Positions 56,285-63,297 of a DNA stretch of 64,000 nucleotides are shown here, piece by piece. How positions within the stretch are numbered: the stretch's first letter is position 1; the number at the start of each line of letters is the position of its first letter. The position numbers and the translations under genes are program-made. The notes beneath the pieces were generated by a model, which did no database searches, had not been told where the DNA came from, and was given only the letters and a program-made list of their open reading frames with translations. The DNA is from a virus, in the IMG/VR virus record IMGVR_UViG_3300033149_004458, positions 1-64,000 of that record; one strand, 5' to 3'.

Positions 56285-56316
56285 GGTTGGTGGGTGTAAA
56301 TTTACACCCACCAACC
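56285..56316 (+). other. 32-bp perfect palindrome after the SSB-like gene
   Basis: GGTTGGTGGGTGTAAA is followed directly by TTTACACCCACCAACC. The palindrome lies nine bases after the SSB-like stop. On the plus strand it is followed by AAAAATTATT, so it is not a classical terminator. It may form an mRNA 3' stabiliser or an attenuator, or bind a dimeric protein. The next gene begins 14 bases later without a ribosome binding site. Confidence 0.75.
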
Positions 56317-56329
56317 AAAAATTATTACA

Positions 56330-56671
56330 ATGGTCGGGAAATTTCTAAGCCAACTTAATCAAAATGAGAAGGGGTCGCATTTAATATTGGCTAGAGTCTT
56401 CTCAGAGATTTTTGGGAGGAAATTGAGGAACGAAGAATGGGGGTGGCTTCGGAGGCTAATAAAACTTTATGGTAGTGAGACAGTCTTTTGGGCTTTACTT
56501 TCTAGTGTTGGCATAAGCAACACGAACAAACCTTTAGCTTACGTGAGTAAAATCTGTATAAATTGGCTGGCTGATGGGGTCGAAGAGGCCTACAGGGATA
56601 CAGCGAATAACTTTATTGACGAAACACAAGAACTGCTTTTGGAACTAAGAGGGGAAAATGCTGCTGAATAG
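56330..56671 (+). CDS. Helicase-loader-like protein (DnaD/DnaB_2 type), 113 aa
   Basis: The arrangement FSEIFGRKLRNEEWGWLRRLIKLYGSETVFWAL and later LAYVSKICINWL resembles the C-terminal DnaD/DnaB_2 domain, whose Y-x-x-x-I-x-x-x-W motif loads DnaB helicase onto DNA. It directly precedes the dnaB-like gene and overlaps it by 14 bases, supporting that role. No Shine-Dalgarno sequence precedes the ATG. Short relative to full DnaD proteins, it keeps only one domain. Function is inferred. Confidence 0.68.
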   Translation: MVGKFLSQLNQNEKGSHLILARVFSEIFGRKLRNEEWGWLRRLIKLYGSETVFWALLSSVGISNTNKPLAYVSKICINWLADGVEEAYRDTANNFIDETQELLLELRGENAAE

Positions 56672-57965
56672 ACCAAATAGTCTGCAAGATGAACGGGCAG
56701 TATTGAAATGCTTGATTTTGAATTACGAATTGTACTTTGACATGAAACAACAGCTCACCCCAGATATGTTCTTCGGTGAGGACAATGCGCTTGTCTATAA
56801 AGTTTTCTTAGAGTTAGTGCTAGATGGACAATCCCCAGACACGGTTCTTGTTATGTCAAAGTTGCAAGAGAAGGGCCATCTTGACCTAATAGGGGGGGAG
56901 GAATATTTCAAAAGTCTGCTTGGCCTTGAAACATTAGAAAGCAACTTTAGTAACTATGTGGATAACGTATTCTCCACATATCTGTCCAGGCAGATCATAG
57001 ATGCGGGGAAAGAGATAGTAGATGTTGGTTACAAAGAGAACGCTAATACAGCTCTTCAAGTTCTTTGCAATAAAACAGATACTTTGTTGACTATTTCTAC
57101 AAATAGGGGGTCCGCTGTTACAGCGGCAGACATAATGAGTACAGAACTTGAGGCACTCATTGATCGAATAAAGACTGGGACAGGGGGCTCTGGATATAAA
57201 ACCTTATTTTTGGATTATGACGATTTGACTGGGGGCTTGCACCCGTCAGATGAGGTTATTATCGCTGCAAGGCCCAGTGTTGGTAAAACAACAATGGCAA
57301 CGCGCTGGATGTTGAACCTTGCTAAGCAAGGCATACCTTGTCTATTTTTCTCTTATGAAATGTCTAGAACACAACTTGCTCAAAGAATGATGGCAATGGA
57401 GTCCGGTGTCAACCTGGCAAAAATAAGGTCTGGAAGATTGCCCGCTGGAGACGAGTACAATCGTGTTGTTGCTGCATCTAAAGAGGTTGGCTCTCTTCCT
57501 GTTTATATAAGTACCGCTGCTAGTGCTGGTGTATTGGATGTAATTAAAGAATCTAAAAAGATGTCTCGTAAACATGGGGTAAAGGCAGTTTTTATTGATT
57601 ATATTCAGCTGATGCCAATGAGAATTGAGTATGCAACACAGGATTTGGGAGAGATTGCTAGAAGTTTAAAAATGATGGCAATAGACACAAACCTGTTAGT
57701 TGTGTACCTTAGCCAGCTAAACCGTGGCGTAGAGTCCAGGGCGAATAAAGTCCCCCTGCTATCAGATTTGAGACAATCGGGCAACCTTGAAGAGCATGCC
57801 GATGTTGTCTTAATGCTTCACCGCGAAGAGCTGTATAATCCAACTCCAGATAACAGAGGGATAATAGAAATCTGGATTAGAAAAAATAGAAATGGACCAA
57901 TTGGAGTATTACCGGCAGTGTTCCATGCTGCTTCTGTAGACATATCTCCAGTTGGTGGAACTTAA
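56658..57965 (+). CDS. Replicative DNA helicase DnaB, 435 aa
   Basis: The N-terminal helical domain starts MLLNRPNSLQDERAVLKCLIL. The RecA-like motor domain has Walker A ARPSVGKTT (204-212), the ATPase Glu region SYEMSR, Walker B AVFIDYIQLM (310-319), and SQLNRGVESR with downstream SGNLEEHADVVLMLHRE, all hallmark DnaB motifs. It unwinds DNA ahead of the polymerase and would interact with the TOPRIM primase at 61359. It overlaps the loader gene. Confidence 0.96.
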   Translation: MLLNRPNSLQDERAVLKCLILNYELYFDMKQQLTPDMFFGEDNALVYKVFLELVLDGQSPDTVLVMSKLQEKGHLDLIGGEEYFKSLLGLETLESNFSNYVDNVFSTYLSRQIIDAGKEIVDVGYKENANTALQVLCNKTDTLLTISTNRGSAVTAADIMSTELEALIDRIKTGTGGSGYKTLFLDYDDLTGGLHPSDEVIIAARPSVGKTTMATRWMLNLAKQGIPCLFFSYEMSRTQLAQRMMAMESGVNLAKIRSGRLPAGDEYNRVVAASKEVGSLPVYISTAASAGVLDVIKESKKMSRKHGVKAVFIDYIQLMPMRIEYATQDLGEIARSLKMMAIDTNLLVVYLSQLNRGVESRANKVPLLSDLRQSGNLEEHADVVLMLHREELYNPTPDNRGIIEIWIRKNRNGPIGVLPAVFHAASVDISPVGGT

Positions 57966-57979
57966 ATCAAGGAGGAATC

Positions 57980-58195
57980 ATGCCTATCAATCCAAAAAAG
58001 GGTGAAGAGCAACAGGAATTTATCAGTCGTTGTATCGCTATTGAGAAGCGAGCACATCCTGAAATGAAGTCAGATCAGATTGCGGCTATTTGCTACAACG
58101 CCTGGCGTAAGGCTCATCCTGGCAGTGCTCCACCACCTACCAAGAGTTCAGAAGAACAAGAGTACAAATTGGCAACCGCAGAAAATGACGAGTAG
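57980..58195 (+). CDS. Small protein with SRC...CYNAW motif, 71 aa
   Basis: The N-terminal NPKKGEEQQEFISRCIAIEKR, followed by KSDQIAAICYNAWRKA, is a motif often seen near the N-terminus of phage prohead proteases and portal/capsid fusion proteins, here as a separate small protein in the replication operon. AAGGAGG precedes the ATG by six bases. The end is acidic. Its role is unknown. Confidence 0.65.
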   Translation: MPINPKKGEEQQEFISRCIAIEKRAHPEMKSDQIAAICYNAWRKAHPGSAPPPTKSSEEQEYKLATAENDE

Positions 58196-58622
58196 ACAAA
58201 AGAGGGCTGGAAGTAATTGGGAAAGGGAACTGGCAAAAAGGCTCAAGGGCAAAAGACAGCCTAGCTCTGGTGCTTTTGGAACACAACATCATGATGCAAA
58301 ACTCACAGGAGACGTTGTAGTTTCGTATCCATGGTGGAACAAGCCGCTTCACATTGAATGTAAATACGGCTATGGTGGCAAATCACAACTTTCACTTAAG
58401 CGGGGGTGGTTTACAAAAGTAAGACAAGAGGCAGCAAACGCTAACCGTTATCCATGCGTAGCTATAAAGTTTAGAGATGTAACCAGTGACGTTGAAACAG
58501 CTAAAGTAATTTGCTTTAATATAGATACTTGGGAAAGAATGATGCAAGAATTAAAATACTTATACTTAGATTATCTCTCGATGCTAAAGGAGCAATATGA
58601 GAACCAAGAAAAGAATAAGTGA
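58185..58622 (+). CDS. Holliday junction resolvase-like PD-(D/E)XK nuclease, 145 aa
   Basis: AGSNWERELAKRL (Glu13), RQPSSGAFG, LTGDVVV (Asp43) and HIECKYG (Glu58-Cys-Lys60) match the Hjc/archaeal-type resolvase layout, with active-site E, D and ExK. The start at 58185 overlaps the previous gene; the longer frame from 58080 runs in an alternative frame inside it. It likely cleaves branched DNA before packaging. The central part is beta-rich as expected for the fold. The C-terminal 40 residues are helical. Confidence 0.82.
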   Translation: MTSRQKRAGSNWERELAKRLKGKRQPSSGAFGTQHHDAKLTGDVVVSYPWWNKPLHIECKYGYGGKSQLSLKRGWFTKVRQEAANANRYPCVAIKFRDVTSDVETAKVICFNIDTWERMMQELKYLYLDYLSMLKEQYENQEKNK

Positions 58623-58875
58623 GTTTGCTGACCCCTATAGAGAGTGGGTTGTAGTTGCAGAGTTTCTGTTGGCCCTGGATAGGGACGCTACAATGTTTGA
58701 TCTTATTAAGGTTATGTATGAGTGGAAAACCAGTTGTCCTTTTCCAGAGATGCCAGACGAAGACGTAGTTTTATCTTTATTTGATAGCGGTATGTCGCCA
58801 GTGAATATTGCTCGCAACCTTGATACAGAATCAGGAGTAGTCAGAGCGATCTTAGAGAGTTGTAAAAGGATTTAA
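58597..58875 (+). CDS. Small protein with helix-turn-helix-like C-terminus, 92 aa
   Basis: The C-terminal region (about 60-90, DVVLSLFDSGMSPVNIARNLDTESGVVRAILESC) reads like a helix-turn-helix of the MarR/sigma type, with SPVNIARNL as turn and recognition helix. The N-terminal part is hydrophobic-charged without motif. AAAGGAG lies six bases before the ATG, and it overlaps the resolvase gene by 26 bases. It could be a small regulator. Confidence 0.62.
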   Translation: MRTKKRISEFADPYREWVVVAEFLLALDRDATMFDLIKVMYEWKTSCPFPEMPDEDVVLSLFDSGMSPVNIARNLDTESGVVRAILESCKRI

Positions 58876-58879
58876 AACT

Positions 58880-59254
58880 ATGGTAAAGCAAGAATCGCTT
58901 ATCCCTGATTTTGACCAGCTTGACCAAATGGTCAATACACTAGGGGAGCTCAAACGCAAGGAGTTACTTACTAAGCATACACTAAAAGCCTTGGAAGCCA
59001 GCTATATAAAGAGAGCTCTCACAGACCAAAATTGTTGGGTTGGTGGAAAGCGTCCAACAATGTCGTATTGTGAGCGGGTTGTTGCTGTTATTGGCAACAC
59101 AGAGGAAGAGAGGGAAGCTCTTCTAGGACTCAGAACAACATTGGCAGAGCTGGCTGAGGGGATAGAAATTACCGGGCAGCTAATTAGAACGATGCGAGAC
59201 AGACTTGATCTATATAGAACGCTATCAGCCAATGAAAGGAACTCTTTATTGTGA
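58880..59254 (+). CDS. Hypothetical helical protein, 124 aa
   Basis: Mostly helical, with LKRKELLTKHTLKALEASYIKRALTDQ, then TEEEREALLGLRTTLAELAEG and RTMRDRLDLYRTLSANERN. AAAGGA is found nine bases before the ATG. Its stop overlaps the GTG start of the Cas4-like nuclease (GTGA), so it may act with it. No known family. Confidence 0.65.
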   Translation: MVKQESLIPDFDQLDQMVNTLGELKRKELLTKHTLKALEASYIKRALTDQNCWVGGKRPTMSYCERVVAVIGNTEEEREALLGLRTTLAELAEGIEITGQLIRTMRDRLDLYRTLSANERNSLL

Positions 59255-60015
59255 TTTATATCTCTGCTTCGTCGCTTAAAGCATTTAATGACTGCATGTA
59301 CAAGATAAAGCTGCGACGAGAAAAAGCGGCTAGAATTATTACTGCAAGTCAAGTTGCGGGGTTGGTGGTGCATGATGCTATAGAGCATTATTCTGCTACT
59401 GCTGCGAATGACGTGGCAAGAATACTTGCTGAACGGCTAACGGAAAAGAACTTATTTTTCTACCCAAGACAATCTGTTGCTGGTTTAATTCGTGATAGTG
59501 TCACTTGTGTAAATAACTACAAGCAATTGCGTGAATACCTGCCAGAATCTAAAGGGAGAGAGGTAAACTTTCGTTTCAATTTCTCTAATAATGCAGAGAT
59601 ACTGGGAAGGTTTGACGAGTTATGCTACCCAGATGTAATAGTAGATTACAAGACCACTAAGCGACCGCCAACAAAGTATACTTTAGCTTATGACCTACAG
59701 GCAACTTTCTATACTTGGGCTTACAAACATATGTATGGAGTTTTGCCTGAATATTACTATGTCCATTTATTTTCAGCCAGGATATACAAGTTAGTTAGAA
59801 CTGATTTTAGAGATTTGATTAGTAACATCGAGAATTTTATATTTAGTTGTTCTAATGATTTTCTACCGAGGCAACCAGATGGGTACAAGTGTGGAAACTG
59901 TGAGTACAGGGAAAACTGCGCCGAATGGGGCAAAAATAGTGGCTCTCTTTTTGCGTCAGTACATGAATCTAGACAGAGAAAAGCTAGACGGGTTGATCCC
60001 CTCACTACGTTTTGA
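59251..60015 (+). CDS. Cas4/RecB-like PD-(D/E)XK exonuclease with Fe-S-type cysteines, 254 aa
   Basis: ISASSLKAFNDC begins as RecB/Cas4-family nucleases do. HDAIEHY (His41) and the GRFDEL (Asp122), VIVDYKTT (Asp132-x-Lys134), YDLQATFYTWA (Gln150) residues form the RecB active site. Cys15 with CGNCEYRENC (Cys214, 217, 223) form the four-Cys pattern of Cas4/AddB iron-sulfur clusters. It probably resects DNA ends for RecA recombination. It starts with GTG, four bases overlapping the previous stop. Confidence 0.85.
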   Translation: MIYISASSLKAFNDCMYKIKLRREKAARIITASQVAGLVVHDAIEHYSATAANDVARILAERLTEKNLFFYPRQSVAGLIRDSVTCVNNYKQLREYLPESKGREVNFRFNFSNNAEILGRFDELCYPDVIVDYKTTKRPPTKYTLAYDLQATFYTWAYKHMYGVLPEYYYVHLFSARIYKLVRTDFRDLISNIENFIFSCSNDFLPRQPDGYKCGNCEYRENCAEWGKNSGSLFASVHESRQRKARRVDPLTTF

Positions 60016-60220
60016 TATAGAAAATGCTATTAAGACTTTACTAGATAGCGGAGAATTTGGGAGTTACGAGAAGTTCCTCATAGATTTGTATGTCTTAGGG
60101 TTTTCTATTTCAGATATTTCTGCTATATTTGGTTGCGCCAGGTCTACATTAGACAAAGAAATGTTTAGAATTTGTAAGAGAATTGCTGACTTCCTTGGTG
60201 ATAATTATTTCGAGGTATAA
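59963..60220 (+). CDS. Small HTH protein, sigma-like region, 85 aa
   Basis: FGSYEKFLIDLYVLGFSISDISAIFGCARSTLDKEMFRICKRI is like a sigma-70 region 4 or LuxR-type helix-turn-helix, with ISDISAIFGCARSTL as the DNA-binding turn. It overlaps the nuclease gene by 53 bases. The start is uncertain (ATG 59963 or GTG 59939), with no strong ribosome binding site. It may direct phage transcription, perhaps of late genes. Confidence 0.62.
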   Translation: MNLDREKLDGLIPSLRFDIENAIKTLLDSGEFGSYEKFLIDLYVLGFSISDISAIFGCARSTLDKEMFRICKRIADFLGDNYFEV

Positions 60221-60221
60221 C

Positions 60222-60431
60222 ATGAAAAGATGTGTTATCTGCGGCAATTTTAGTTCGACTAGTATTTGCTCCAGTTGCTCTGAGGAGCTTGCTAATGTTT
60301 CTACAGCGGTTGTGAATAAGCTTGTACGCGCTATAGCAGCAAAGCATAGGGAGCCAAAGTATAAGAAAATGGAGGATGGATGCGAACCTATAGACGAGAT
60401 AGAGATGAATATCTTACAAGAAGAGCTTTAG
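60222..60431 (+). CDS. Zinc-finger microprotein, 69 aa
   Basis: MKRCVICGNFSSTSICSSCSEEL has the CxxC...CxxC pattern of a small zinc ribbon. A helix (VNKLVRAIAAKH) and an acidic end follow. CGAGGT stands before the ATG at 60222. The open frame starts 13 codons earlier, inside the previous gene, and lacks a site there. Similar style to the zinc-finger genes near 42.5 and 51.7 kb. Function unknown. Confidence 0.68.
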   Translation: MKRCVICGNFSSTSICSSCSEELANVSTAVVNKLVRAIAAKHREPKYKKMEDGCEPIDEIEMNILQEEL

Positions 60432-61390
60432 AATTATCTACGATATTCTCTGAATCTAGAATAGCTCAGATATTATCTGAGGAACTAGGCGAGGAGATAA
60501 CCAGGAATACGGTGCATGGAAGGATATATAGAAGAACCAGATCATCCGGCTTAGAGTGTAAGCCACGTACAAGCATGCCGTATTTTGAACGTTATGAACG
60601 TTATCTGAGAAAGGTAGAACCGCCCCCAGAGAAGGCTAACTTCTCTTTTGATAAAGGACATATTAAGATATTAGTAATCAATGATTTGCATGCTCCTTTT
60701 CAACATGAGGAAGCGTTACAAACAGCCTTGACAGATAACTTTTCTTCTGATATAATAGTTACATCGGAAATTTCAGACCTATATTCTTATTCTCCCTTTG
60801 CTAAAGATAAGCACGTGTCTTTTGAATTGGAAGTTGAGGAAATACTCAGACTGTTTGAATATTTTAATCAGACCTTTCCTGTTACTTTTGTTGTCAGTGC
60901 AGGACATGAGAAGAGAATAACTAGAGCAATAACTAGAAAAATACACACAGAGTTGCTATTTCTAATAGAGACAAATTTACTAGAGCTTCTTGCAAGTCCT
61001 TTTCCAAACATTATTACAATTCCAGAGCCATACTTCCAAATCAATGATGCGCTGTTTACACATCTAAATAAATATTCTCAGACAATTCCTATGAGAAGTG
61101 CGCACAACACACATCGTTGGATACAGAATTGGAAGAAGTCTTTGGGTATAGGGGAGTATCGGGTTTTAGCTCAAGCCCACTCTCATCATAGTGGTATATA
61201 CAATATGCCGACGGTACAGCTTATTGAGACCGGCTGCTTGCAAAAAATACCAGAGTGGGTACTTGATAGGTGTCCAATGTTACCATGGATGACAGGGTGG
61301 ACTGTGATTGAGCAGAATGACGGAAGGACGGATTTGAACGCAACGAAAGTAGTGATATATGAAGATAGACGAGTTGGCACAAAGGGTTAG
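60380..61390 (+). CDS. HTH plus metallophosphoesterase-like protein, 336 aa
   Basis: The N-terminal about 65 residues look like a helix-turn-helix (ESRIAQILSEELGEEITRNTVHGRIYRR). Then follows a calcineurin-like fold: INDLHAPFQHEEAL in place of D-x-H, TSEISD where the GD motif is expected, SAGHEKR where GNHD is expected, and AQAHSHHSG near the end for the final GH-x-H. The changed second and third motifs suggest altered metal binding. GGAGGATGG precedes the ATG. DNA-binding plus phosphoesterase suggests a phage DNA-metabolism factor, not yet named. Confidence 0.75.
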   Translation: MRTYRRDRDEYLTRRALELSTIFSESRIAQILSEELGEEITRNTVHGRIYRRTRSSGLECKPRTSMPYFERYERYLRKVEPPPEKANFSFDKGHIKILVINDLHAPFQHEEALQTALTDNFSSDIIVTSEISDLYSYSPFAKDKHVSFELEVEEILRLFEYFNQTFPVTFVVSAGHEKRITRAITRKIHTELLFLIETNLLELLASPFPNIITIPEPYFQINDALFTHLNKYSQTIPMRSAHNTHRWIQNWKKSLGIGEYRVLAQAHSHHSGIYNMPTVQLIETGCLQKIPEWVLDRCPMLPWMTGWTVIEQNDGRTDLNATKVVIYEDRRVGTKG

Positions 61391-62306
61391 TATTGTTCCA
61401 ATTATCGAGGAGGCTTTTACTCTACGGCAGTCTGGGCAACATTACTTGCGTGGGGTAGAGCACGATAGCCTGGTTGTAGATATAAGAAAGAATAAGTTTT
61501 ACTGGAATTCTCTTGGGATTTCAGGGGGGCCTATTACCTGGCTAATGCAGATACGCGGTTTATCTTATAGACATGCTTTAGACGAGCTCCAGAGATTTAG
61601 CGGGTTACCATTTAGAGAGGCATTATTGAAAATAGATAAGCCTACTCCGATCTACCCCAGACTGCTAGATACGTTTTTTGAGTTGGGGAAAAGAAATAGG
61701 AGCTATTGGTATAGCCGTGGTTTTACAGATGATTCGATTGATAAGTTCAAACTTGGTTTTACCGGTAAAGCCAATGTTATACCAATTATCCAGGATGGAG
61801 TGTTAGAGAATTTCCAGTGTAGAATTGGACAAGGGGCTGAGAAAAGAGTTTGGTGGTGGGCAAAACACAAGGCCTTAAATCTGTTCGGTGCAGATGACTT
61901 GAGATCAAGTTATGTGGTTTTAACAGAGGGTCCAATAGACGCAATAACTTTACATCAGGTTGGTATTCCAGCAATTACTCAATCTGCGATAAACTATTGG
62001 AATAACTTGTGGAATAAATATTTAGTCGATTGTTACACTATATACATTTTATATGATAATGATTTAGCTGGAAGGACGGCGGCAAGAAAGATAGTCAAGC
62101 GGTTTTTAAATAGAGGGAAGATCGCTTATTGGCCGTCATTCTTACCGGAAAAGTTTGACGTAAATGATGGGCTTATTCAGTTTGGGGAAGATACTTTGAA
62201 GAAGCTACTAACTGAAATAATCTTTCCATATTCTGTTTATCAGGCAGAGGAAAATGATACCAGTTATATAAAGGAGCGGGATGAAGCAGCACGAAAAATT
62301 CTTTGA
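61359..62306 (+). CDS. TOPRIM primase (DnaG-like) lacking zinc cysteines, 315 aa
   Basis: The TOPRIM motifs are YVVLTEGPIDAITLHQVG (Glu190) and YILYDNDLAGRTAARK (Asp233-Asn-Asp235), as in DnaG and phage primases. The N-terminal region (about 28-65, HYLRGVEHDSLVVDIRKNKFYWNSLG) aligns with the CHC2 zinc domain layout but has no Cys, so the fold is likely kept without zinc. It synthesises RNA primers for replication with the DnaB helicase. It overlaps the previous gene by 32 bases and the next by 26 bases. Confidence 0.85.
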   Translation: MKIDELAQRVSIVPIIEEAFTLRQSGQHYLRGVEHDSLVVDIRKNKFYWNSLGISGGPITWLMQIRGLSYRHALDELQRFSGLPFREALLKIDKPTPIYPRLLDTFFELGKRNRSYWYSRGFTDDSIDKFKLGFTGKANVIPIIQDGVLENFQCRIGQGAEKRVWWWAKHKALNLFGADDLRSSYVVLTEGPIDAITLHQVGIPAITQSAINYWNNLWNKYLVDCYTIYILYDNDLAGRTAARKIVKRFLNRGKIAYWPSFLPEKFDVNDGLIQFGEDTLKKLLTEIIFPYSVYQAEENDTSYIKERDEAARKIL

Positions 62307-62679
62307 TTTCCCTTGGCCGTTGAAACGAGCAAGGAAGGAAAGTAGAAAGGTAAAACACAGCGGCAGACATGTCGGTGCGGCAATAACAAAAGGGGGAAGG
62401 TTGTTGTCTGTAGGAAGAAACAAGCTAAAGACGCACCCCGCTCTAACTACGTTTTCGATACACGCAGAGCAAGATGCCATTCTCTCTAGAATTCATTGCG
62501 ACGACATGACTGGGGCAACGATGTGGGTGTTTAGAGAGACCGCAGATGGTATGCCAGCGATGGCAAAGCCGTGTGACAAGTGTGTTAATATGATGTTGGC
62601 TTTTGGAATTAAAAAAGCAGTATATAGTGTGCCTTACCCACCATATATTGGGGTAACTGTTTATAGAGGTGAAACATGA
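62281..62679 (+). CDS. dCMP/cytidine deaminase-like protein, 132 aa
   Basis: The zinc-dependent deaminase motifs HAEQDAI (His61-Ala-Glu63) and PCDKC (Cys98, Cys101) are present. The first part has HVGAAITKGGRLLSVGRNK, typical of the cytidine/deoxycytidylate deaminase fold. AAGGAGCGGG precedes the ATG. It would deaminate dCMP (or a related nucleotide) to feed dTTP synthesis; substrate is not certain. No thymidylate synthase appears in the window. Confidence 0.85.
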   Translation: MKQHEKFFDFPWPLKRARKESRKVKHSGRHVGAAITKGGRLLSVGRNKLKTHPALTTFSIHAEQDAILSRIHCDDMTGATMWVFRETADGMPAMAKPCDKCVNMMLAFGIKKAVYSVPYPPYIGVTVYRGET

Positions 62680-63053
62680 AATTTGTAGCGGTAGGAAAGG
62701 AAAGGATTTACCTCTCCGACTACGAAGGCAATGCTGAAGAGCTTGAACGCCTTCTTAGGTCATGGGCTTCGTCTGTAGAAGCTGTTATGACCAAGAACCT
62801 TGAGTTGTATCATAAACTCTACAAGGAGGTTTTTGGTATCCCAGAGGGTGTCAAAACGCCAGAAGAAGAGCGTGAGTTTATGGTTGCGCGTTGGGGAGAG
62901 GATCTATTGAAGAATGAAGAGGTCGTTGAGTTGCTTCGTGAAGCTACGGTAAAGTATGAAGAGGTAAAGAATGAATTGCCCAGTTTTGAAGATTGGGCAA
63001 CGGAACATAATTTGGAATTGGAGATAATTCCATACGTTGTTGAGATTCCTTAA
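62676..63053 (+). CDS. Hypothetical protein, 125 aa
   Basis: An acidic helical protein (NAEELERLLRSWASSVEAVM, then REATVKYEEVKNELPSFEDWATEHN). Overlaps the deaminase gene by four bases (ATGA), and AGAGGT lies five bases before the ATG, so it is in the same translational unit. No known domain. Confidence 0.7.
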   Translation: MKFVAVGKERIYLSDYEGNAEELERLLRSWASSVEAVMTKNLELYHKLYKEVFGIPEGVKTPEEEREFMVARWGEDLLKNEEVVELLREATVKYEEVKNELPSFEDWATEHNLELEIIPYVVEIP

Positions 63054-63063
63054 GGAGGGTAAT

Positions 63064-63237
63064 ATGGTAGACGTAGCAGTGCTGGTTGGTTTGGAAGTTA
63101 TTGCGGTAAAGAAGTTAGATAATGGTGGCGTTGCTTTTCTGTTTGATGACGGTTTGATTTTTGTTGCCAGTGAAGAGGATGGTTACTCCCTGGTTAGAGC
63201 CGAGAACTGGGAAACTGTCTTTGATAGTTTATCATAG
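63064..63237 (+). CDS. Small beta-rich protein, 57 aa
   Basis: Start at 63064 (AAGGAGG eight bases before the ATG) instead of at 63037. The protein is mostly strands: VAVLVGLEVIAVKKLDNGGVAFLFDDGLIFVASEEDG. Such small acidic beta proteins are common in phage early regions. It is the last gene before the hairpin at 63247. Function unknown. Confidence 0.7.
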   Translation: MVDVAVLVGLEVIAVKKLDNGGVAFLFDDGLIFVASEEDGYSLVRAENWETVFDSLS

Positions 63238-63246
63238 GCTTCTTTG

Positions 63247-63281
63247 GTTTGGGGGAAGTTGTTAAAAGGCTTCCCCCAAAC
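63247..63281 (+). other. 12-bp stem hairpin after the small beta protein gene
   Basis: GTTTGGGGGAAG and CTTCCCCCAAAC form a 12-bp stem with an 11-base loop. The following bases TAACTAAAAG are not a U-tract, so on the plus strand it is a poor intrinsic terminator. It may protect an mRNA end or attenuate transcription before the methyltransferase gene. Confidence 0.7.
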
Positions 63282-63297
63282 TAACTAAAAGCAGGAC

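Noticed and set aside
58080-58184. Upstream extension of the resolvase-like gene
   Set aside because: The added residues lie in the coding region of the 71-aa gene in another frame. The conserved nuclease part begins after 58185.
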